Position numbers and translations under genes: made by a program. This document shows, in pieces, positions 8,253-18,748 of a DNA stretch of 64,000 nucleotides (positions within the stretch are counted from its first letter, which is position 1; each line of letters opens with the position of its first letter). The notes beneath the pieces are model-generated. The model had not been told where the DNA came from, did not search any database, and saw only the letters and a list, made by a program, of their open reading frames with translations. The DNA comes from Geminicoccaceae bacterium. Lineage in GTDB: Bacteria; Pseudomonadota; Alphaproteobacteria; Geminicoccales; Geminicoccaceae. The stretch spans positions 248,001 through 312,000 of the forward strand of contig JACKIN010000002.1 of NCBI GenBank assembly GCA_020638495.1. Direction: 5' to 3'.

Positions 8253-9368
8253 ATGGTTCCACCGTCGCTTCAGCCCGCCGCCGGCCCGAGCGAGACCCCG
8301 CGCATCGCCGTCGAGGCCAGGAATGCCAGCAAGGCGTTCGGCCAGGGCGACGCCCTGACGCGAGCCCTCGACGACGTCTCGGTCGCGATCCGCAAGGGCG
8401 AGTTCTTCACCCTGCTCGGCCCCTCCGGTTGCGGCAAGACCACGCTGCTGCGCCTGATCGCGGGCTTCGACACGCCGACCGGCGGGTCCATCCTCCTGAA
8501 TGGCCGGGACATCACCGCCGACCCGCCGAACCGGCGCCCGGTCAACACCGTGTTCCAGAGCTACGCGCTCTTCCCGCATCTGACCGTGCTCCAGAACATC
8601 CGCTTCGGCCTCGACATGCTCGGCCGCAAGCGGGCCGAGGCGGACGCCCGGGCTGCCGAGATGCTGGCGCTGGTGCGGCTCGAGGGGTTCGCCAGCCGCC
8701 GGACGGCCCAGCTTTCCGGCGGCCAGCAGCAGCGCGTGGCGCTGGCGCGAGCGCTGGCCCCCGAGCCCGAGGTCCTGCTGCTCGACGAGCCGCTCTCCGC
8801 CCTCGATCTCAAGCTGCGCAAGGAGATGCAGCGCGAGCTCAAGCGGCTGCAAAGGGAAACCGGCATCACCTTCGTCTTCGTCACCCACGACCAGGAGGAG
8901 GCGCTCACCATGTCCGACCGGATCGGCGTGATGCAGGGCGGCAGGATCCTGCAGATCGGGCCCCCGCGCGAGATCTACAACCAGCCGGCCAACCGCTTCG
9001 TCGCGGACTTCATCGGCGAGACCAATTTCCTCGATGGCGAGGTCGGGGCGATCGCCGGCGACACCGCGACGATCGAGCTCGCCGCCGGCTCCGTGACCGT
9101 TCGCTCGGCGGGCCTCGATCGGGGCCAGAAGGTCACCCTGGCGATCCGCCCCGAGCAGGTCCGCATCGGCGAGGCGGAAGGGCTGCCCGCCGTGGTCACC
9201 GGCAATGTCTATTTCGGCACCGACACGCATTGCCACCTCGAGCTTTCGGGCGGTGCCGGGGTCGTCGCCCGCCTGCAGAGCGCGGCCGACGACGCGACGC
9301 CGCTCGGCGAGGGCACGGCCGTGCGCGTCTCGTTCACCCCTGGCTCGGTCCAGGTCCTGGCGGACTGA
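8253..9368 (+). CDS. potA: Polyamine-type ABC transporter ATP-binding protein
   Basis: The protein has 371 residues from the ATG at 8253. This start follows AAGGGAAGG at a good distance and was preferred over an ATG at 8202. It shows Walker A GPSGCGKTT, the Q-loop in NTVFQSYALFPH, signature LSGGQQQR, Walker B VLLLDEP, and the H-loop VTHDQEEA. A C-terminal TOBE domain follows (LAIRPEQVRIG onward). This is the usual layout of PotA/CysA-type ATPases that energise uptake of spermidine, putrescine or similar cations. It is the first gene of a four-gene same-strand operon with both permeases and the binding protein. Substrate assignment rests mainly on the binding protein. Confidence 0.88.
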   Translation: MVPPSLQPAAGPSETPRIAVEARNASKAFGQGDALTRALDDVSVAIRKGEFFTLLGPSGCGKTTLLRLIAGFDTPTGGSILLNGRDITADPPNRRPVNTVFQSYALFPHLTVLQNIRFGLDMLGRKRAEADARAAEMLALVRLEGFASRRTAQLSGGQQQRVALARALAPEPEVLLLDEPLSALDLKLRKEMQRELKRLQRETGITFVFVTHDQEEALTMSDRIGVMQGGRILQIGPPREIYNQPANRFVADFIGETNFLDGEVGAIAGDTATIELAAGSVTVRSAGLDRGQKVTLAIRPEQVRIGEAEGLPAVVTGNVYFGTDTHCHLELSGGAGVVARLQSAADDATPLGEGTAVRVSFTPGSVQVLAD

Positions 9369-9373
9369 CCTCC

Positions 9374-10300
9374 ATGCCCCCAGCCGGCACCCCAGCCACC
9401 ACGGAGGCCACGATCGAGGCCGGGCGCATCCGCCGCAACTGGCTGCTCGCCGCCCCGGCACTCGCCCTCCTGCTGATCGGCGCCTCCGGCCCGCTCCTGA
9501 TCGTCCTCGTCTACTCGTTCCTCGAGCCCGGCGATTATTCAGGCGTCATCTGGAAGTTCACGCCCCGGGCCTGGTTCGAGATCTTCCTCAAGCGCGACAT
9601 CTTCGACGGCACCCTCGGCGTCGCCGACGCGCACCTGACGATCTTCTGGCGCTCGGTGCGCCTGTCGCTGCTGACCACGCTCATCACCATCCTCCTGGGC
9701 TTCCCGACCGCCTGGTTCATCGCCACCCGCCCGCGGAGCCAGCGGGCACTCTGGCTCTTCCTCATCACCATCCCGTTCTGGACCAACCTCTTGATCCGCA
9801 CCTTCGCCATCATGGAGGTGATCAGGAACCAGGGTGTCATGAACACGGTCCTGCTGCAGGCGGGCCTGATCGCCGAGCCGATCCAGATCCTCTACACCGA
9901 CACCGCCGTGCTGATCGGCATGACCTATGTCTACCTGCCGCTCATGGTGCTGCCGCTCTACGCCGCCATCGACCGCTTCGACTTCCGCCTCGCCGAGGCC
10001 GGCTACGACCTCTACGCCTCGCGCCTCCAGGTGCTGCGCCGGGTGATCCTGCCGCTGGTCCGCCCCGGGCTGATCGCCGGCTCGATCCTCGTCTTCGTGC
10101 CGTCGCTCGGCGCCTACGTGACGCCCCGCGTGCTCGGCGGCGGCAAGAACATGATGATCGGCAACTTCATCGAGCTGCAGTTCGGCCAGGGCCGCAACTG
10201 GCCCCTGGGTGCCGCCCTCTCCATGCTGTTGCTGCTGATCGTCATGGCAGCGCTGCTGGTCTACGTGCGCGTCTCCGGCCGGGAGAACCCGCATGGCTGA
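9374..10300 (+). CDS. potB: Polyamine-type ABC transporter permease 1
   Basis: The product has 308 residues with six predicted membrane helices. The first is near residue 25 (NWLLAAPALALLLIG). The EAA loop that docks on the ATPase reads EAGYDLYASRLQVLRRVILP near residues 215-234. It is the PotB type, with the long first periplasmic loop between helices one and two. It starts five bases after the potA stop and overlaps potC by eight bases, so the genes are co-translated. It should pair with PotC in the inner membrane. Confidence 0.87.
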   Translation: MPPAGTPATTEATIEAGRIRRNWLLAAPALALLLIGASGPLLIVLVYSFLEPGDYSGVIWKFTPRAWFEIFLKRDIFDGTLGVADAHLTIFWRSVRLSLLTTLITILLGFPTAWFIATRPRSQRALWLFLITIPFWTNLLIRTFAIMEVIRNQGVMNTVLLQAGLIAEPIQILYTDTAVLIGMTYVYLPLMVLPLYAAIDRFDFRLAEAGYDLYASRLQVLRRVILPLVRPGLIAGSILVFVPSLGAYVTPRVLGGGKNMMIGNFIELQFGQGRNWPLGAALSMLLLLIVMAALLVYVRVSGRENPHG

Positions 10301-11099
10301 GCGCCGCCCGTTCTCCGTCACCCGGCTCCCCGGCTTCACGGCCATAGCACTCGTCACCTTCGCGCTGCTCTACGCGCCGATCGTCACCCTCGTCGCCTAT
10401 TCCTTCAACGGCTCGGAATCGATCGCGGTCTGGGGCGGCTTCTCGTGGCGCTGGTATGGCATCGCCTGGCAGAACACCGCCGTCCAGGAGGCGACGGTCC
10501 GCTCGCTGGTCATCGCCACCGCCGCCGCCGCCATCGCCGGCACCGTCGCCACGCTCGCCGCCCTCGGCACCACCCGCACCGACCGCTTCCGGGGCCGGAC
10601 GCTGATCTACGTGCTGGTCAACCAGCCGCTGATGGTGCCGGAGATCGTCACCGCCGTGGCGCTCCTGATCTTCTTCTCGGGCATCAGGCTCGCCACGGGC
10701 TATGCCGGCCTCGGCTACCTGATCCTCGCCCATTCGGCGTTCTGCGTGCCCTTCGCCTACCTGCCGATCCGCGCCCGGCTCGAAGGCATGGACCTGTCGC
10801 TGGAGACGGCCGCCAGCGACCTCTACGCCGACCGCTTCCAGACCTTCCGCCACGTGACCCTGCCGCTGATGGCGCCCGGCATCGTCGCCGGCGTGATGCT
10901 CGCCTTCATCATCTCGCTCGACGACGTGGTGATCACCGAGTTTGTCAAATCCGCCGGACAGGATACGCTGCCCACCTACATGCTCGGCCAGCTTCGCCGT
11001 GCCGTGACACCGGAGGTCAACGCCATCTCGACCGCCCTCCTGGCGCTCACCGTCCTGCTGCTGACCATGTTCTTCCTCTTGACCCGCAAGCGCGACTGA
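10293..11099 (+). CDS. potC: Polyamine-type ABC transporter permease 2
   Basis: The protein has 268 residues with six membrane helices, typical of PotC. The first helix starts near residue 12 (FTAIALVTFALLYAPIVTLV). The coupling loop is ETAASDLYADRFQTFRHVTL near residues 170-189. VIISLDDVVITEFV-type residues near position 205-220 match the PotC signature. The start ATG lies inside the end of potB. Twenty-five bases separate it from the binding-protein gene. It forms the second half of the channel. Confidence 0.87.
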   Translation: MAERRPFSVTRLPGFTAIALVTFALLYAPIVTLVAYSFNGSESIAVWGGFSWRWYGIAWQNTAVQEATVRSLVIATAAAAIAGTVATLAALGTTRTDRFRGRTLIYVLVNQPLMVPEIVTAVALLIFFSGIRLATGYAGLGYLILAHSAFCVPFAYLPIRARLEGMDLSLETAASDLYADRFQTFRHVTLPLMAPGIVAGVMLAFIISLDDVVITEFVKSAGQDTLPTYMLGQLRRAVTPEVNAISTALLALTVLLLTMFFLLTRKRD

Positions 11100-11124
11100 A
11101 CCGCCAACCAAAAAGGAGAGACCG

Positions 11125-12153
11125 ATGCGGAGGCTGACCGGACTGCTCGCGACCGTCGCCATGCTTGGCGCCGGCGTCGCCCATGCCGAGGGCGAGCTCA
11201 ACATCTTCAACTGGGGCAACTACACGAGCCCGGAGCTCATCAAGAAGTTCGAGGACCAGTACGACGTCAAGGTGACCATCACCGACTACGACAGCAACAC
11301 GACCGCCCTCACCAAGGTCGAGGCCGGCGGCCACGGCTTCGACATCGTCGTGCCGTCCTCCAACTCCGTGCCGATCTTCATCCAGAAGGGCCTCCTCCTG
11401 GAAAGCCGCCCCGACCAGATGGAGAACTTCGAGAACGTCTCCGAGCGCTGGCGCGACGTGCCCTGGGACCCGGGCCGCCACTACAGCGTGCCCTGGCAGT
11501 GGGGCACCACCGGCGTCGCCGTCAACAAGAGCGCCTATGCCGGCGACCCGAACACCTCGGCCATCTTCCTCGATCCGCCCGAGGAGCTGGTCGGCAAGGT
11601 CAATGTCGTGCCGGAGATGGCCGATGTGATCGGGCTTTCGATCCTCTATGTCGGCGGCGAGCCCTGCACCGAGGACCTCGAGGTCCTGCGCAAGGTCCGC
11701 GACACCCTGGTCGCCGCCAAGCCCAAATGGATGTCGATGGACTACGGCATGACCGAAAAGCTCTCCAACAACGACGTCATGGCCTCGGTCAACTGGAACG
11801 GCTCCACCTTCCGCGCCCGGCTGAACAACCCGGACGTGGTCTATGGCTACCCGCAGGAAGGCTTCGTCGTCTGGATGGACTCCGCCGCCATCCTCGCCGA
11901 CGCGAAGAACGTGGAGAACGCCAGGCTCTTCCTCGACTTCATCATGGAGCCCGAGAACGCCGCCATGATCTCCGCCTTCGCCCGCTACGCCAACGGCATC
12001 GACGGCTCCGAGCCCTTCATGCCCGAGGACATGAAGGACGCCCCGGAAATCGTCGTGCCTGCGGAGCTCGCCGACGCCGGCGTCTTCCTGCCGACCTGCC
12101 CGCCGGAAGCCCAGAAGCTCTACACGGCGATCTGGACCGAGCTGCAGAAGTAG
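11125..12153 (+). CDS. potD: Polyamine-type periplasmic binding protein
   Basis: The protein has 342 residues with a Sec signal peptide (RRLTGLLATVAMLGAGVAHA) cleaved after residue 22 or so. The mature part begins ELNIFNWGNYTSPELIKKFE, the hallmark of PotD/PotF-type proteins. ITDYDSNTTALTKVEAG and DIVVPSSNSVPIFI follow as binding-cleft segments. A strong Shine-Dalgarno (AAAAAGGAGAG) precedes the ATG, which fits the high expression needed for a binding protein. Placement after both permeases completes the importer. A spermidine, putrescine or other amine ligand is inferred from family. Confidence 0.87.
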   Translation: MRRLTGLLATVAMLGAGVAHAEGELNIFNWGNYTSPELIKKFEDQYDVKVTITDYDSNTTALTKVEAGGHGFDIVVPSSNSVPIFIQKGLLLESRPDQMENFENVSERWRDVPWDPGRHYSVPWQWGTTGVAVNKSAYAGDPNTSAIFLDPPEELVGKVNVVPEMADVIGLSILYVGGEPCTEDLEVLRKVRDTLVAAKPKWMSMDYGMTEKLSNNDVMASVNWNGSTFRARLNNPDVVYGYPQEGFVVWMDSAAILADAKNVENARLFLDFIMEPENAAMISAFARYANGIDGSEPFMPEDMKDAPEIVVPAELADAGVFLPTCPPEAQKLYTAIWTELQK

Positions 12154-12167
12154 GAGCCGTGGAACGG

Positions 12168-12204
12168 GACCGGGCAAGAGGCGGGACGTGCCCCTTGTCC
12201 GGTC
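12168..12204 (+). terminator. Strong hairpin after potD
   Basis: A 15-bp stem with one mismatch pairs 12168-12182 with 12190-12204, closing a seven-base loop, 14 bases after the potD stop. No U-tract follows, so it may be a 3'-end stabiliser or a factor-assisted terminator. Confidence 0.5.
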
Positions 12205-12450
12205 AGCCGGCGCGCCAAAACGGCCCTGGATGAACGTCGAAGGACAGGTCATGAGCCAGGCGGGCTATGAAGCTTGCGTGCGGGGCACCCTCAGCCGGGC
12301 AACCCGACTCTGGCGTAACCTTCACTGATTCTCGCGGCATCAGCGGGATCGGTGAAGGGGAGGCGCGCGATATGCCGGGCGAACGAGTGGTCCGGATTGA
12401 TCTCTTTCAGCTCCGCCGCGACGCGCCGCGCGGCCTCGATCTCGCCCAGA
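12205..12450. other. Intergenic stretch with no supportable gene
   Basis: About 250 bases between the pot operon hairpin and the start of insertion-sequence debris. Short frames on both strands have no recognisable product. Confidence 0.35.
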
Positions 12451-12712
12451 TGTCAGAGGTGGCTCGGTTTGTCTGAACAGGCTCGCCGCTTTGATAAGTG
12501 GATCGTCCGCCGGGTTCATGCCGCTGCGAGAAGCGGCTGGTTGAAGTATGCCTGATCAGGCGTTTGCCTGCCGAGACGTGAATGCGGCCGTCGTCCGTTA
12601 TAGAAGTCCAGGTACCGGCCGATTGAGGCTCTGGCGTGGCTGACGATGTCGTAGGCGCGCAGGTAGACCTCCTCGTATTTGATCGACTTCCAGAGCCGTT
12701 CGACGAAGACAT
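12451..12712 (-). pseudogene. IS3-family element, 3' remnant (orfB C-terminus)
   Basis: The minus frame from 12712 to a stop at 12516 reads VFVERLWKSIKYEEVYLRAY and later YLDFYNGRRPHSRLGRQTP, the C-terminal end of IS3-type OrfB integrase. The 65 bases beyond the stop run to TGTCAGAGG at 12451, which probably is the element's terminus. Everything upstream of the FVERLW motif is missing exactly where the IS256 element begins at 12713. A second degenerate copy of this same end lies at 35764-35920. Confidence 0.7.
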
Positions 12713-14125
12713 GGTGAAGTCCTAAATTTGCTGGAAAATGGGTTGGGGGTACATCGTCGCTGAGCGTCGAGAACCCACCGCCGGTAGCCGCCGGCGGCAG
12801 CGAGGAGGCACCCCCATGGCGAAGAGGCTACCGGCATCGATGCGCACCCGGCAAAACCTTTCGGAGCTGATCGAGGGACGGCTGTCGTCGTCCGCCGGCA
12901 GATCTGAGCTGGTCGAGCTGGCGGCCCGGCTGATCATCGAGGAGGCGCTCGAGGAGGAGAGCCGGGATGCGCTGGGGCGGGACTACTACGAGCGCGGCGG
13001 CGATGCTGACCGAGGCTATCGCAACGGCGTGCGCGAGGGTCGGTTGAAGACGGCCGAGGGGATAATCTCGTTTTCTGCACCGCAGATCGCCGACAGTGAG
13101 GAGCCGTTTCGATCCGAGATCCGTCAGCATCTCAAGGGTCGCACCGAGGCCTTGGAAGACCTGGCCATCGAGCTCCTGGCGCGCGGCTTGTCGGTGCGAG
13201 ACATCGAGGAGGCCTTCAAGGACGAGAGCGGCCGGCTGTTGCTGTCGAAGACGGCAGTCTCGGAGATCGGCGCGCGGCTATGGGCCGACTATCAGGAGTT
13301 CTGCCGGCGTGATCTCGGCGAGCACGAGATCATCTACCTCTTCGTCGACGGCATTGCCGAGCGCATCCGGCCGGGGCAGAAGCGCGAGCCGGTGCTCGCC
13401 GCTTGGGGCATCGCCACGGACGGCAAGAAGGTTCTCTTGGGCTTGATGGCGGGGTCGAAAGAGGATGCCGAGACTGTCGTGGCCTTCTTCCAGGATTTGC
13501 GTGCACGCGGGCTCGGCGATCCGCTTCTGGTCGTCAGTGACGGTGCACCCGGCATCATCAAGGCGATCGAGACCTGCTTCCCACGCTCGGCCCGCCAGCG
13601 CTGCCTGGCCCATCGCATGCGCAATCTCGCGGCCAAGGTTCCCGAGGACCAATGGCCAGAGTTCAAGGCCAGGGCGCAGGCCGTCTACCAGGCCCCCAGC
13701 CGGGCGATCGCACGCGACTTGGCCGAGGGCGTCGTCAACGACCACGAGGCCGAGCTGCCCGGTGCGGTCGCCTGCTTTCGGGACGACTTCGAGGCCTGCA
13801 TCGCCCATCTGCGGCTGCCGATCACGCATCGTCGGGCGATTCGCACCACCAACCTCCTCGAGCGGCTGTTCGTCGAGGAGCGGCGGCGTCTGAAGATCAT
13901 CCCCAACGCCTTCGGCGAGAAGCCGGTGCTGAAGCTCATGTTCGGCGCGATGATCCGCGCTGCCGAGCGTTGGCGAGCCATCAAGATCACGACCTTCGAG
14001 CGGCGGCAGTTGGACGCCCTGCGCAAGGAGCTCGACCACGATTACAAGGCCGAAAGCGGCCTCGAGGAAAACCACTCAGTCGCGACCCCTCAAAACCGAA
14101 TTTCCAGCAGTTCTCGGACTTGACC
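12713..14125 (+). mobile_element. IS256-family insertion sequence, complete
   Basis: The element is 1,413 bp with one intact transposase. Its ends form an imperfect inverted repeat of about 33 bp. Both begin GGTNAAGTCC reading inward and share TGCTGGAAA further in. The eight bases outside each end do not match (GAAGACAT left, CCCACAGC right), so no target duplication is visible. The left end abuts an IS3 remnant and the right end an IS481 remnant, both cut at the junction. This suggests an IS256-linked deletion or recombination. A damaged second copy in the same orientation lies at 31323-32722. Confidence 0.85.
12816..14123 (+). CDS. IS256-family transposase
   Basis: The protein has 435 residues, a little longer than the 400 or so typical of the family. 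The DDE residues are visible: Asp in IIYLFVDGIAERI, Asp in LLVVSDGAPGIIKA, and Glu in TTNLLERLFVEERRR. An internal CxxH-type motif follows the second Asp (RQRCLAHRMRNL). The start at 12816 follows GAGGAGG; an upstream ATG at 12738 lies near the inverted repeat and has no such signal. The stop falls inside the right inverted repeat, so the last ~15 residues are encoded by terminal sequence. The gene appears functional. Confidence 0.88.
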   Translation: MAKRLPASMRTRQNLSELIEGRLSSSAGRSELVELAARLIIEEALEEESRDALGRDYYERGGDADRGYRNGVREGRLKTAEGIISFSAPQIADSEEPFRSEIRQHLKGRTEALEDLAIELLARGLSVRDIEEAFKDESGRLLLSKTAVSEIGARLWADYQEFCRRDLGEHEIIYLFVDGIAERIRPGQKREPVLAAWGIATDGKKVLLGLMAGSKEDAETVVAFFQDLRARGLGDPLLVVSDGAPGIIKAIETCFPRSARQRCLAHRMRNLAAKVPEDQWPEFKARAQAVYQAPSRAIARDLAEGVVNDHEAELPGAVACFRDDFEACIAHLRLPITHRRAIRTTNLLERLFVEERRRLKIIPNAFGEKPVLKLMFGAMIRAAERWRAIKITTFERRQLDALRKELDHDYKAESGLEENHSVATPQNRISSSSRT

Positions 14126-14126
14126 C

Positions 14127-14609
14127 CACAGCCGCCCCCGTCACCCCCAGACCATGGGCAAGATCGAGCGCCTGCACCGCTCGCTCAGGGCCGAGCTCCT
14201 GCAAGGCCGCCGCTTCGCCGACCTCGACGCCGTCCAGAGCGGCCTCGACCGCTGGCGCGCCCGCTACAACCACCAGCGTCCACACGATGCGCTCGGCGGC
14301 GCCTTCCCGGCCAGCCGCTACAGGATGAGCGAACGGTCGATGCCCGCCAGATTGGTCGAGCCCGACTATCCCGACGACCAGGTCACCGGACGTGTCCGCC
14401 GCAACGGCTGCCTGCGCTGTCGTCCCCAGGACCAGCGCCGCGTCGATCTCCAGCTCTCCGCCGCCTTCGCCGACCAACGCGTCGCCGTCCGCCCATCAGC
14501 CGAGGACGGGGTCCATCATGTCTGGTTCATGACCTGGCGCATCGCAAAGGTCGATTTCCGGACAAATCCCGAGCGCCCAACTGTCACCCATGTCCTCGAA
14601 CGCATGTAA
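14127..14609 (+). pseudogene. IS481-family transposase C-terminal remnant
   Basis: The frame is open from the IS256 junction. It begins HSRPRHPQT then MGKIERLHRSLRAELL, followed by RARYNHQRPHDALGG, the end of the integrase core of IS481 transposases. The upstream catalytic residues are missing, removed at the IS256 boundary. The C-terminal extension to 14609 is intact. An ATG at 14154 could start translation but the product would lack the DDE core. Confidence 0.7.
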
Positions 14610-14895
14610 ACCTTGTCTCCGGTCTATACAGCCTCCCCTGGCCCCACCGGTCCTTGTTGGTGGTCGCCCGGCAGTGGTGGCGTCGGTATTGCGACGATCC
14701 TGCGCCGGCGTCTGCACGGGGCCGAAGTTCAGGGATTTGGGTTTGCGGGTTGTGTCCCCGGACGTGCGCTGGGCTGCCGTGCCCGCAGAGGTAAAAAAAA
14801 GCTATCCCTCAAAGTCCCAAGCTAAAAAGAGTCCAGACCCCTTTTCGGCTCCACGAAGAACCGCCGATGGCCACCGCCAGCTACACCACGTCCAG
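14610..14895. other. Spacer between IS481 and IS200 remnants
   Basis: About 290 bases with no recognisable coding sequence. It presumably consists of transposon ends and decayed debris. Confidence 0.3.
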
Positions 14896-15132
14896 GGACA
14901 CGACCTGTTCCTGGCCATTCCGCCGCGGCACAGCGTCAGCGACGTGATGCGGCGCATCAAAGGACGCTCATCGCGCAAGATCCAGCAGGAATTCCCGAGC
15001 ATTCGCAAGCGCTACTGGGGCTGCCATTTCTGGGCACGCGGTTATTTCTCCACCACCGCCGGCAACATCACCCAGTACACGATACTTCAGTATCTCGCAG
15101 ATCACATCGAACCTACCGGCGTCAGCCGGTAG
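14896..15132 (+). pseudogene. IS200/IS605-type TnpA C-terminal remnant
   Basis: The last 78 codons match the second half of Y1 transposases: LFLAIPPRHSVSDVMRRIKG, then RYWGCHFWARGYFSTTAG, then a putative nucleophile tyrosine in ILQYLADHIEP. The HUH region is disrupted; GHDLF stands where HVHLF is normal. The N-terminal ~60 residues are missing. The enzyme would be inactive. Confidence 0.65.
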
Positions 15133-15178
15133 TCGTTCAGTCTTCATCTAAATAGAGTGCATCTTAGGGGCGAACCCT

Positions 15179-15310
15179 TTATTTTTGCTCGGCAGAGGGT
15201 TTGAGTGCGAGGCCAATGTCGTGGGCGACTTGGCCCAGCGCGTGGCAGAATTGGGTCGGGTCATTCTCTTCGAGGACGGCCTGAAGGTACAGGGTGATGT
15301 CTAAGGCCGA
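15179..15310 (-). pseudogene. Fragment of a HigA-type addiction-module antitoxin
   Basis: The minus frame reads LYLQAVLEENDPTQFCHALG then QVAHDIGLALKPSAEQK and a stop at 15179. The first part resembles the N-terminal region of putative addiction-module antidote proteins. An in-frame stop lies just upstream, no start is available, and the DNA-binding HTH is missing. It sits at the edge of an AT-rich insert. Confidence 0.4.
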
Positions 15311-15858
15311 CTGCTACTGGCAGAGCTAATTGTTCGTGGAAAACCGCTAGGTATCCTTCGAATGAAGATATGATCCAAATGGCTCTTGCGCATGACAAAA
15401 ATAGGAACATAATCGATCGTCCATTTTTCCATCTCAGCAGAAGCCAGGAACAAAAAGTCAGAATTCTCTTCAACAATATAAAATGGACCAAAGCCAATAA
15501 TCGGTGAAAAGCTAGCTAGCTCTGAAAGCAACATTTTATGATTAGATGAATCGAAATAAATCTCTGTTACCGGCAGCCCGCCGCCACGATTCTTTGGAAT
15601 GAACTTGTATACACCGAAAACATAGGATGTGACCGAGAGGTAAAATAGAATTGCTAGCCCGAATGCTACCAGTACATAAACCAGTCCGGCAAATTTGACG
15701 TGTCGAATCTTCCTTATCCAGAATCCGGCAGCAACCATACCTAAGACGAAGACAATCGCAGTCAATAGATAGTATAAACCACCGCGTAACAACGCCGGTA
15801 TCCATTCAATGGCGCTAAAAATCTTGATAGCAATAGCGAGAGCAAGGCCAAAGGACAA
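15301..15858 (-). CDS. Membrane protein, C-terminal part of a frameshifted AT-rich gene
   Basis: The frame encodes 185 residues with three membrane helices near residues 5-22, 28-48 and 56-82, then a soluble tail. There is no recognised family. The same frame is open further upstream (to about 15908), where it reads KFFRRFVVIHCVLVESLRFL and joins smoothly to the end of the next ORF on the same strand. One missing base in the poly-A/T tract at 15908-15916 would explain the break. I therefore regard this as the second half of one ~360-residue membrane protein. GC content is about 37% against 70% around it, so it is probably acquired. The final ~8 residues come from GC-rich flanking DNA. Confidence 0.5.
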   Translation of the reverse strand: MSFGLALAIAIKIFSAIEWIPALLRGGLYYLLTAIVFVLGMVAAGFWIRKIRHVKFAGLVYVLVAFGLAILFYLSVTSYVFGVYKFIPKNRGGGLPVTEIYFDSSNHKMLLSELASFSPIIGFGPFYIVEENSDFLFLASAEMEKWTIDYVPIFVMRKSHLDHIFIRRIPSGFPRTISSASSSRP

Positions 15859-15890
15859 AAATCTAAGAGATTCAACTAAAACGCAATGAA

Positions 15891-16400
15891 TTACAACAAA
15901 GCGGCGAAAAAATTTGTTCCATAGAGTAATCTTTCTAAGGCTGGAATTACCGCCATCCCGAAGAATGTAATTACCAAGAATGTTATTACAGCTGATTCAA
16001 CAGTAGTAAAGATATACAAAGGCTCTACGAAAGCCAAATTCCATTCAACGCTAGTTGCGAAGAACGCAAAAAATATCGGTACACCAAAAAACAGGATGGT
16101 GTTCAGTGAATTTCCGATAATGCCAAGATAAAAGTTCGGCAGATTCGACGAAGATCGCACAGAAAAAGACAAAAGTACAATTCCAATTGGCACAAAGACA
16201 ATGCCAAGAGTAATAAGATTAAATACAAATCCGACTTTGATGTAATCCAGTCTTAACAATTCAGTACGAAAGATGCCAAAATTGCTAGTAAAAAGAGAAT
16301 TTATATAGAATCCTGTGACGTATAATATTCCTACACATAACGACGTGGTTTGAAAAGCCAAGCCGGCATATTCCAGCCGTTCTTTCATCTCTTCCTCCAC
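15891..16400 (-). CDS. Membrane protein, N-terminal part of a frameshifted AT-rich gene
   Basis: The frame encodes 169 residues with about four membrane helices, near residues 15-35, 52-78, 90-112 and 125-155. It begins MEEEMKERLEYAGLAFQTTS and ends ALERLLYGTNFFAALL at a stop. The natural continuation lies in another frame directly below (see 15301-15858). No function is recognised. It is the only strongly AT-rich coding DNA in the window and lies between IS debris and acsA, which suggests acquisition by transfer. The start is the first ATG of the frame and follows a GAGGAAG-like element. Confidence 0.5.
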   Translation of the reverse strand: MEEEMKERLEYAGLAFQTTSLCVGILYVTGFYINSLFTSNFGIFRTELLRLDYIKVGFVFNLITLGIVFVPIGIVLLSFSVRSSSNLPNFYLGIIGNSLNTILFFGVPIFFAFFATSVEWNLAFVEPLYIFTTVESAVITFLVITFFGMAVIPALERLLYGTNFFAALL

Positions 16401-16418
16401 AGGATAAACCGGTGGGGT

Positions 16419-16441
16419 GCGGGGAGTATCATACTCCCCGC
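16419..16441 (-). terminator. Perfect hairpin downstream of acsA
   Basis: GCGGGGAGTAT and ATACTCCCCGC face each other around one base, 17 bases after the acsA stop. No U-tract follows on either strand. It probably marks the 3' end of acsA mRNA and the edge of the AT-rich insert. Confidence 0.5.
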
Positions 16442-16457
16442 ATGTCTTCCCTTCTCG

Positions 16458-18389
<1,932 letters not shown>

Positions 18390-18588
18390 GCCGTTCTCCC
18401 TTCTCGAGCTGACCTCTGCGGGCCGCTTGCCGGGCAATGGCCCGAGCTCCGTGCAGCGCCCCGACAAGTTGCCCCACAGGTGCGCCAGGCGGCCGCGGCG
18501 GGCGATTCCCCGCTATGCCACGGGGACGTTTTGCCGCAACGGGGCGCATCTCGGAAGCGCACGGTTCGTTCAGCGTCTGTCCCGCCAC

Positions 18589-18651
18589 TTATCCACAAGC
18601 TGACGCACATGACCACGACTATCCCCACCATTATCAACAAGATGTGGGTAA
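18589..18651. promoter_or_regulatory. Cluster of DnaA-box-like sequences between acsA and tesA
   Basis: Within 63 bases lie a perfect TTATCCACA (18589-18597), a weaker TATCCCCAC (18620-18628), TTATCAACA (18631-18639) and TGTGGGTAA (18643-18651, reverse of TTACCCACA). Four near-consensus boxes so close together are unlikely by chance in 70% GC DNA. They could be a replication origin, a DnaA-titration site or a DnaA-controlled acsA promoter. Confidence 0.5.
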
Positions 18652-18719
18652 GTCACTGATTCCGGACGGCTGCGGTGCGGGTCCCGCGGGCGGGGAATCG
18701 AGGCCAGCAGCGGGCTTTC

Positions 18720-18742
18720 GTCAAGCGCAAAGAGCGCTTGAC
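18720..18742 (-). terminator. Hairpin after tesA
   Basis: GTCAAGCGC (18720-18728) and GCGCTTGAC (18734-18742) form a perfect 9-bp stem with a five-base loop, six bases beyond the tesA stop. There is no clear U-tract. Probable transcript end. Confidence 0.5.
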
Positions 18743-18748
18743 AGAGGC

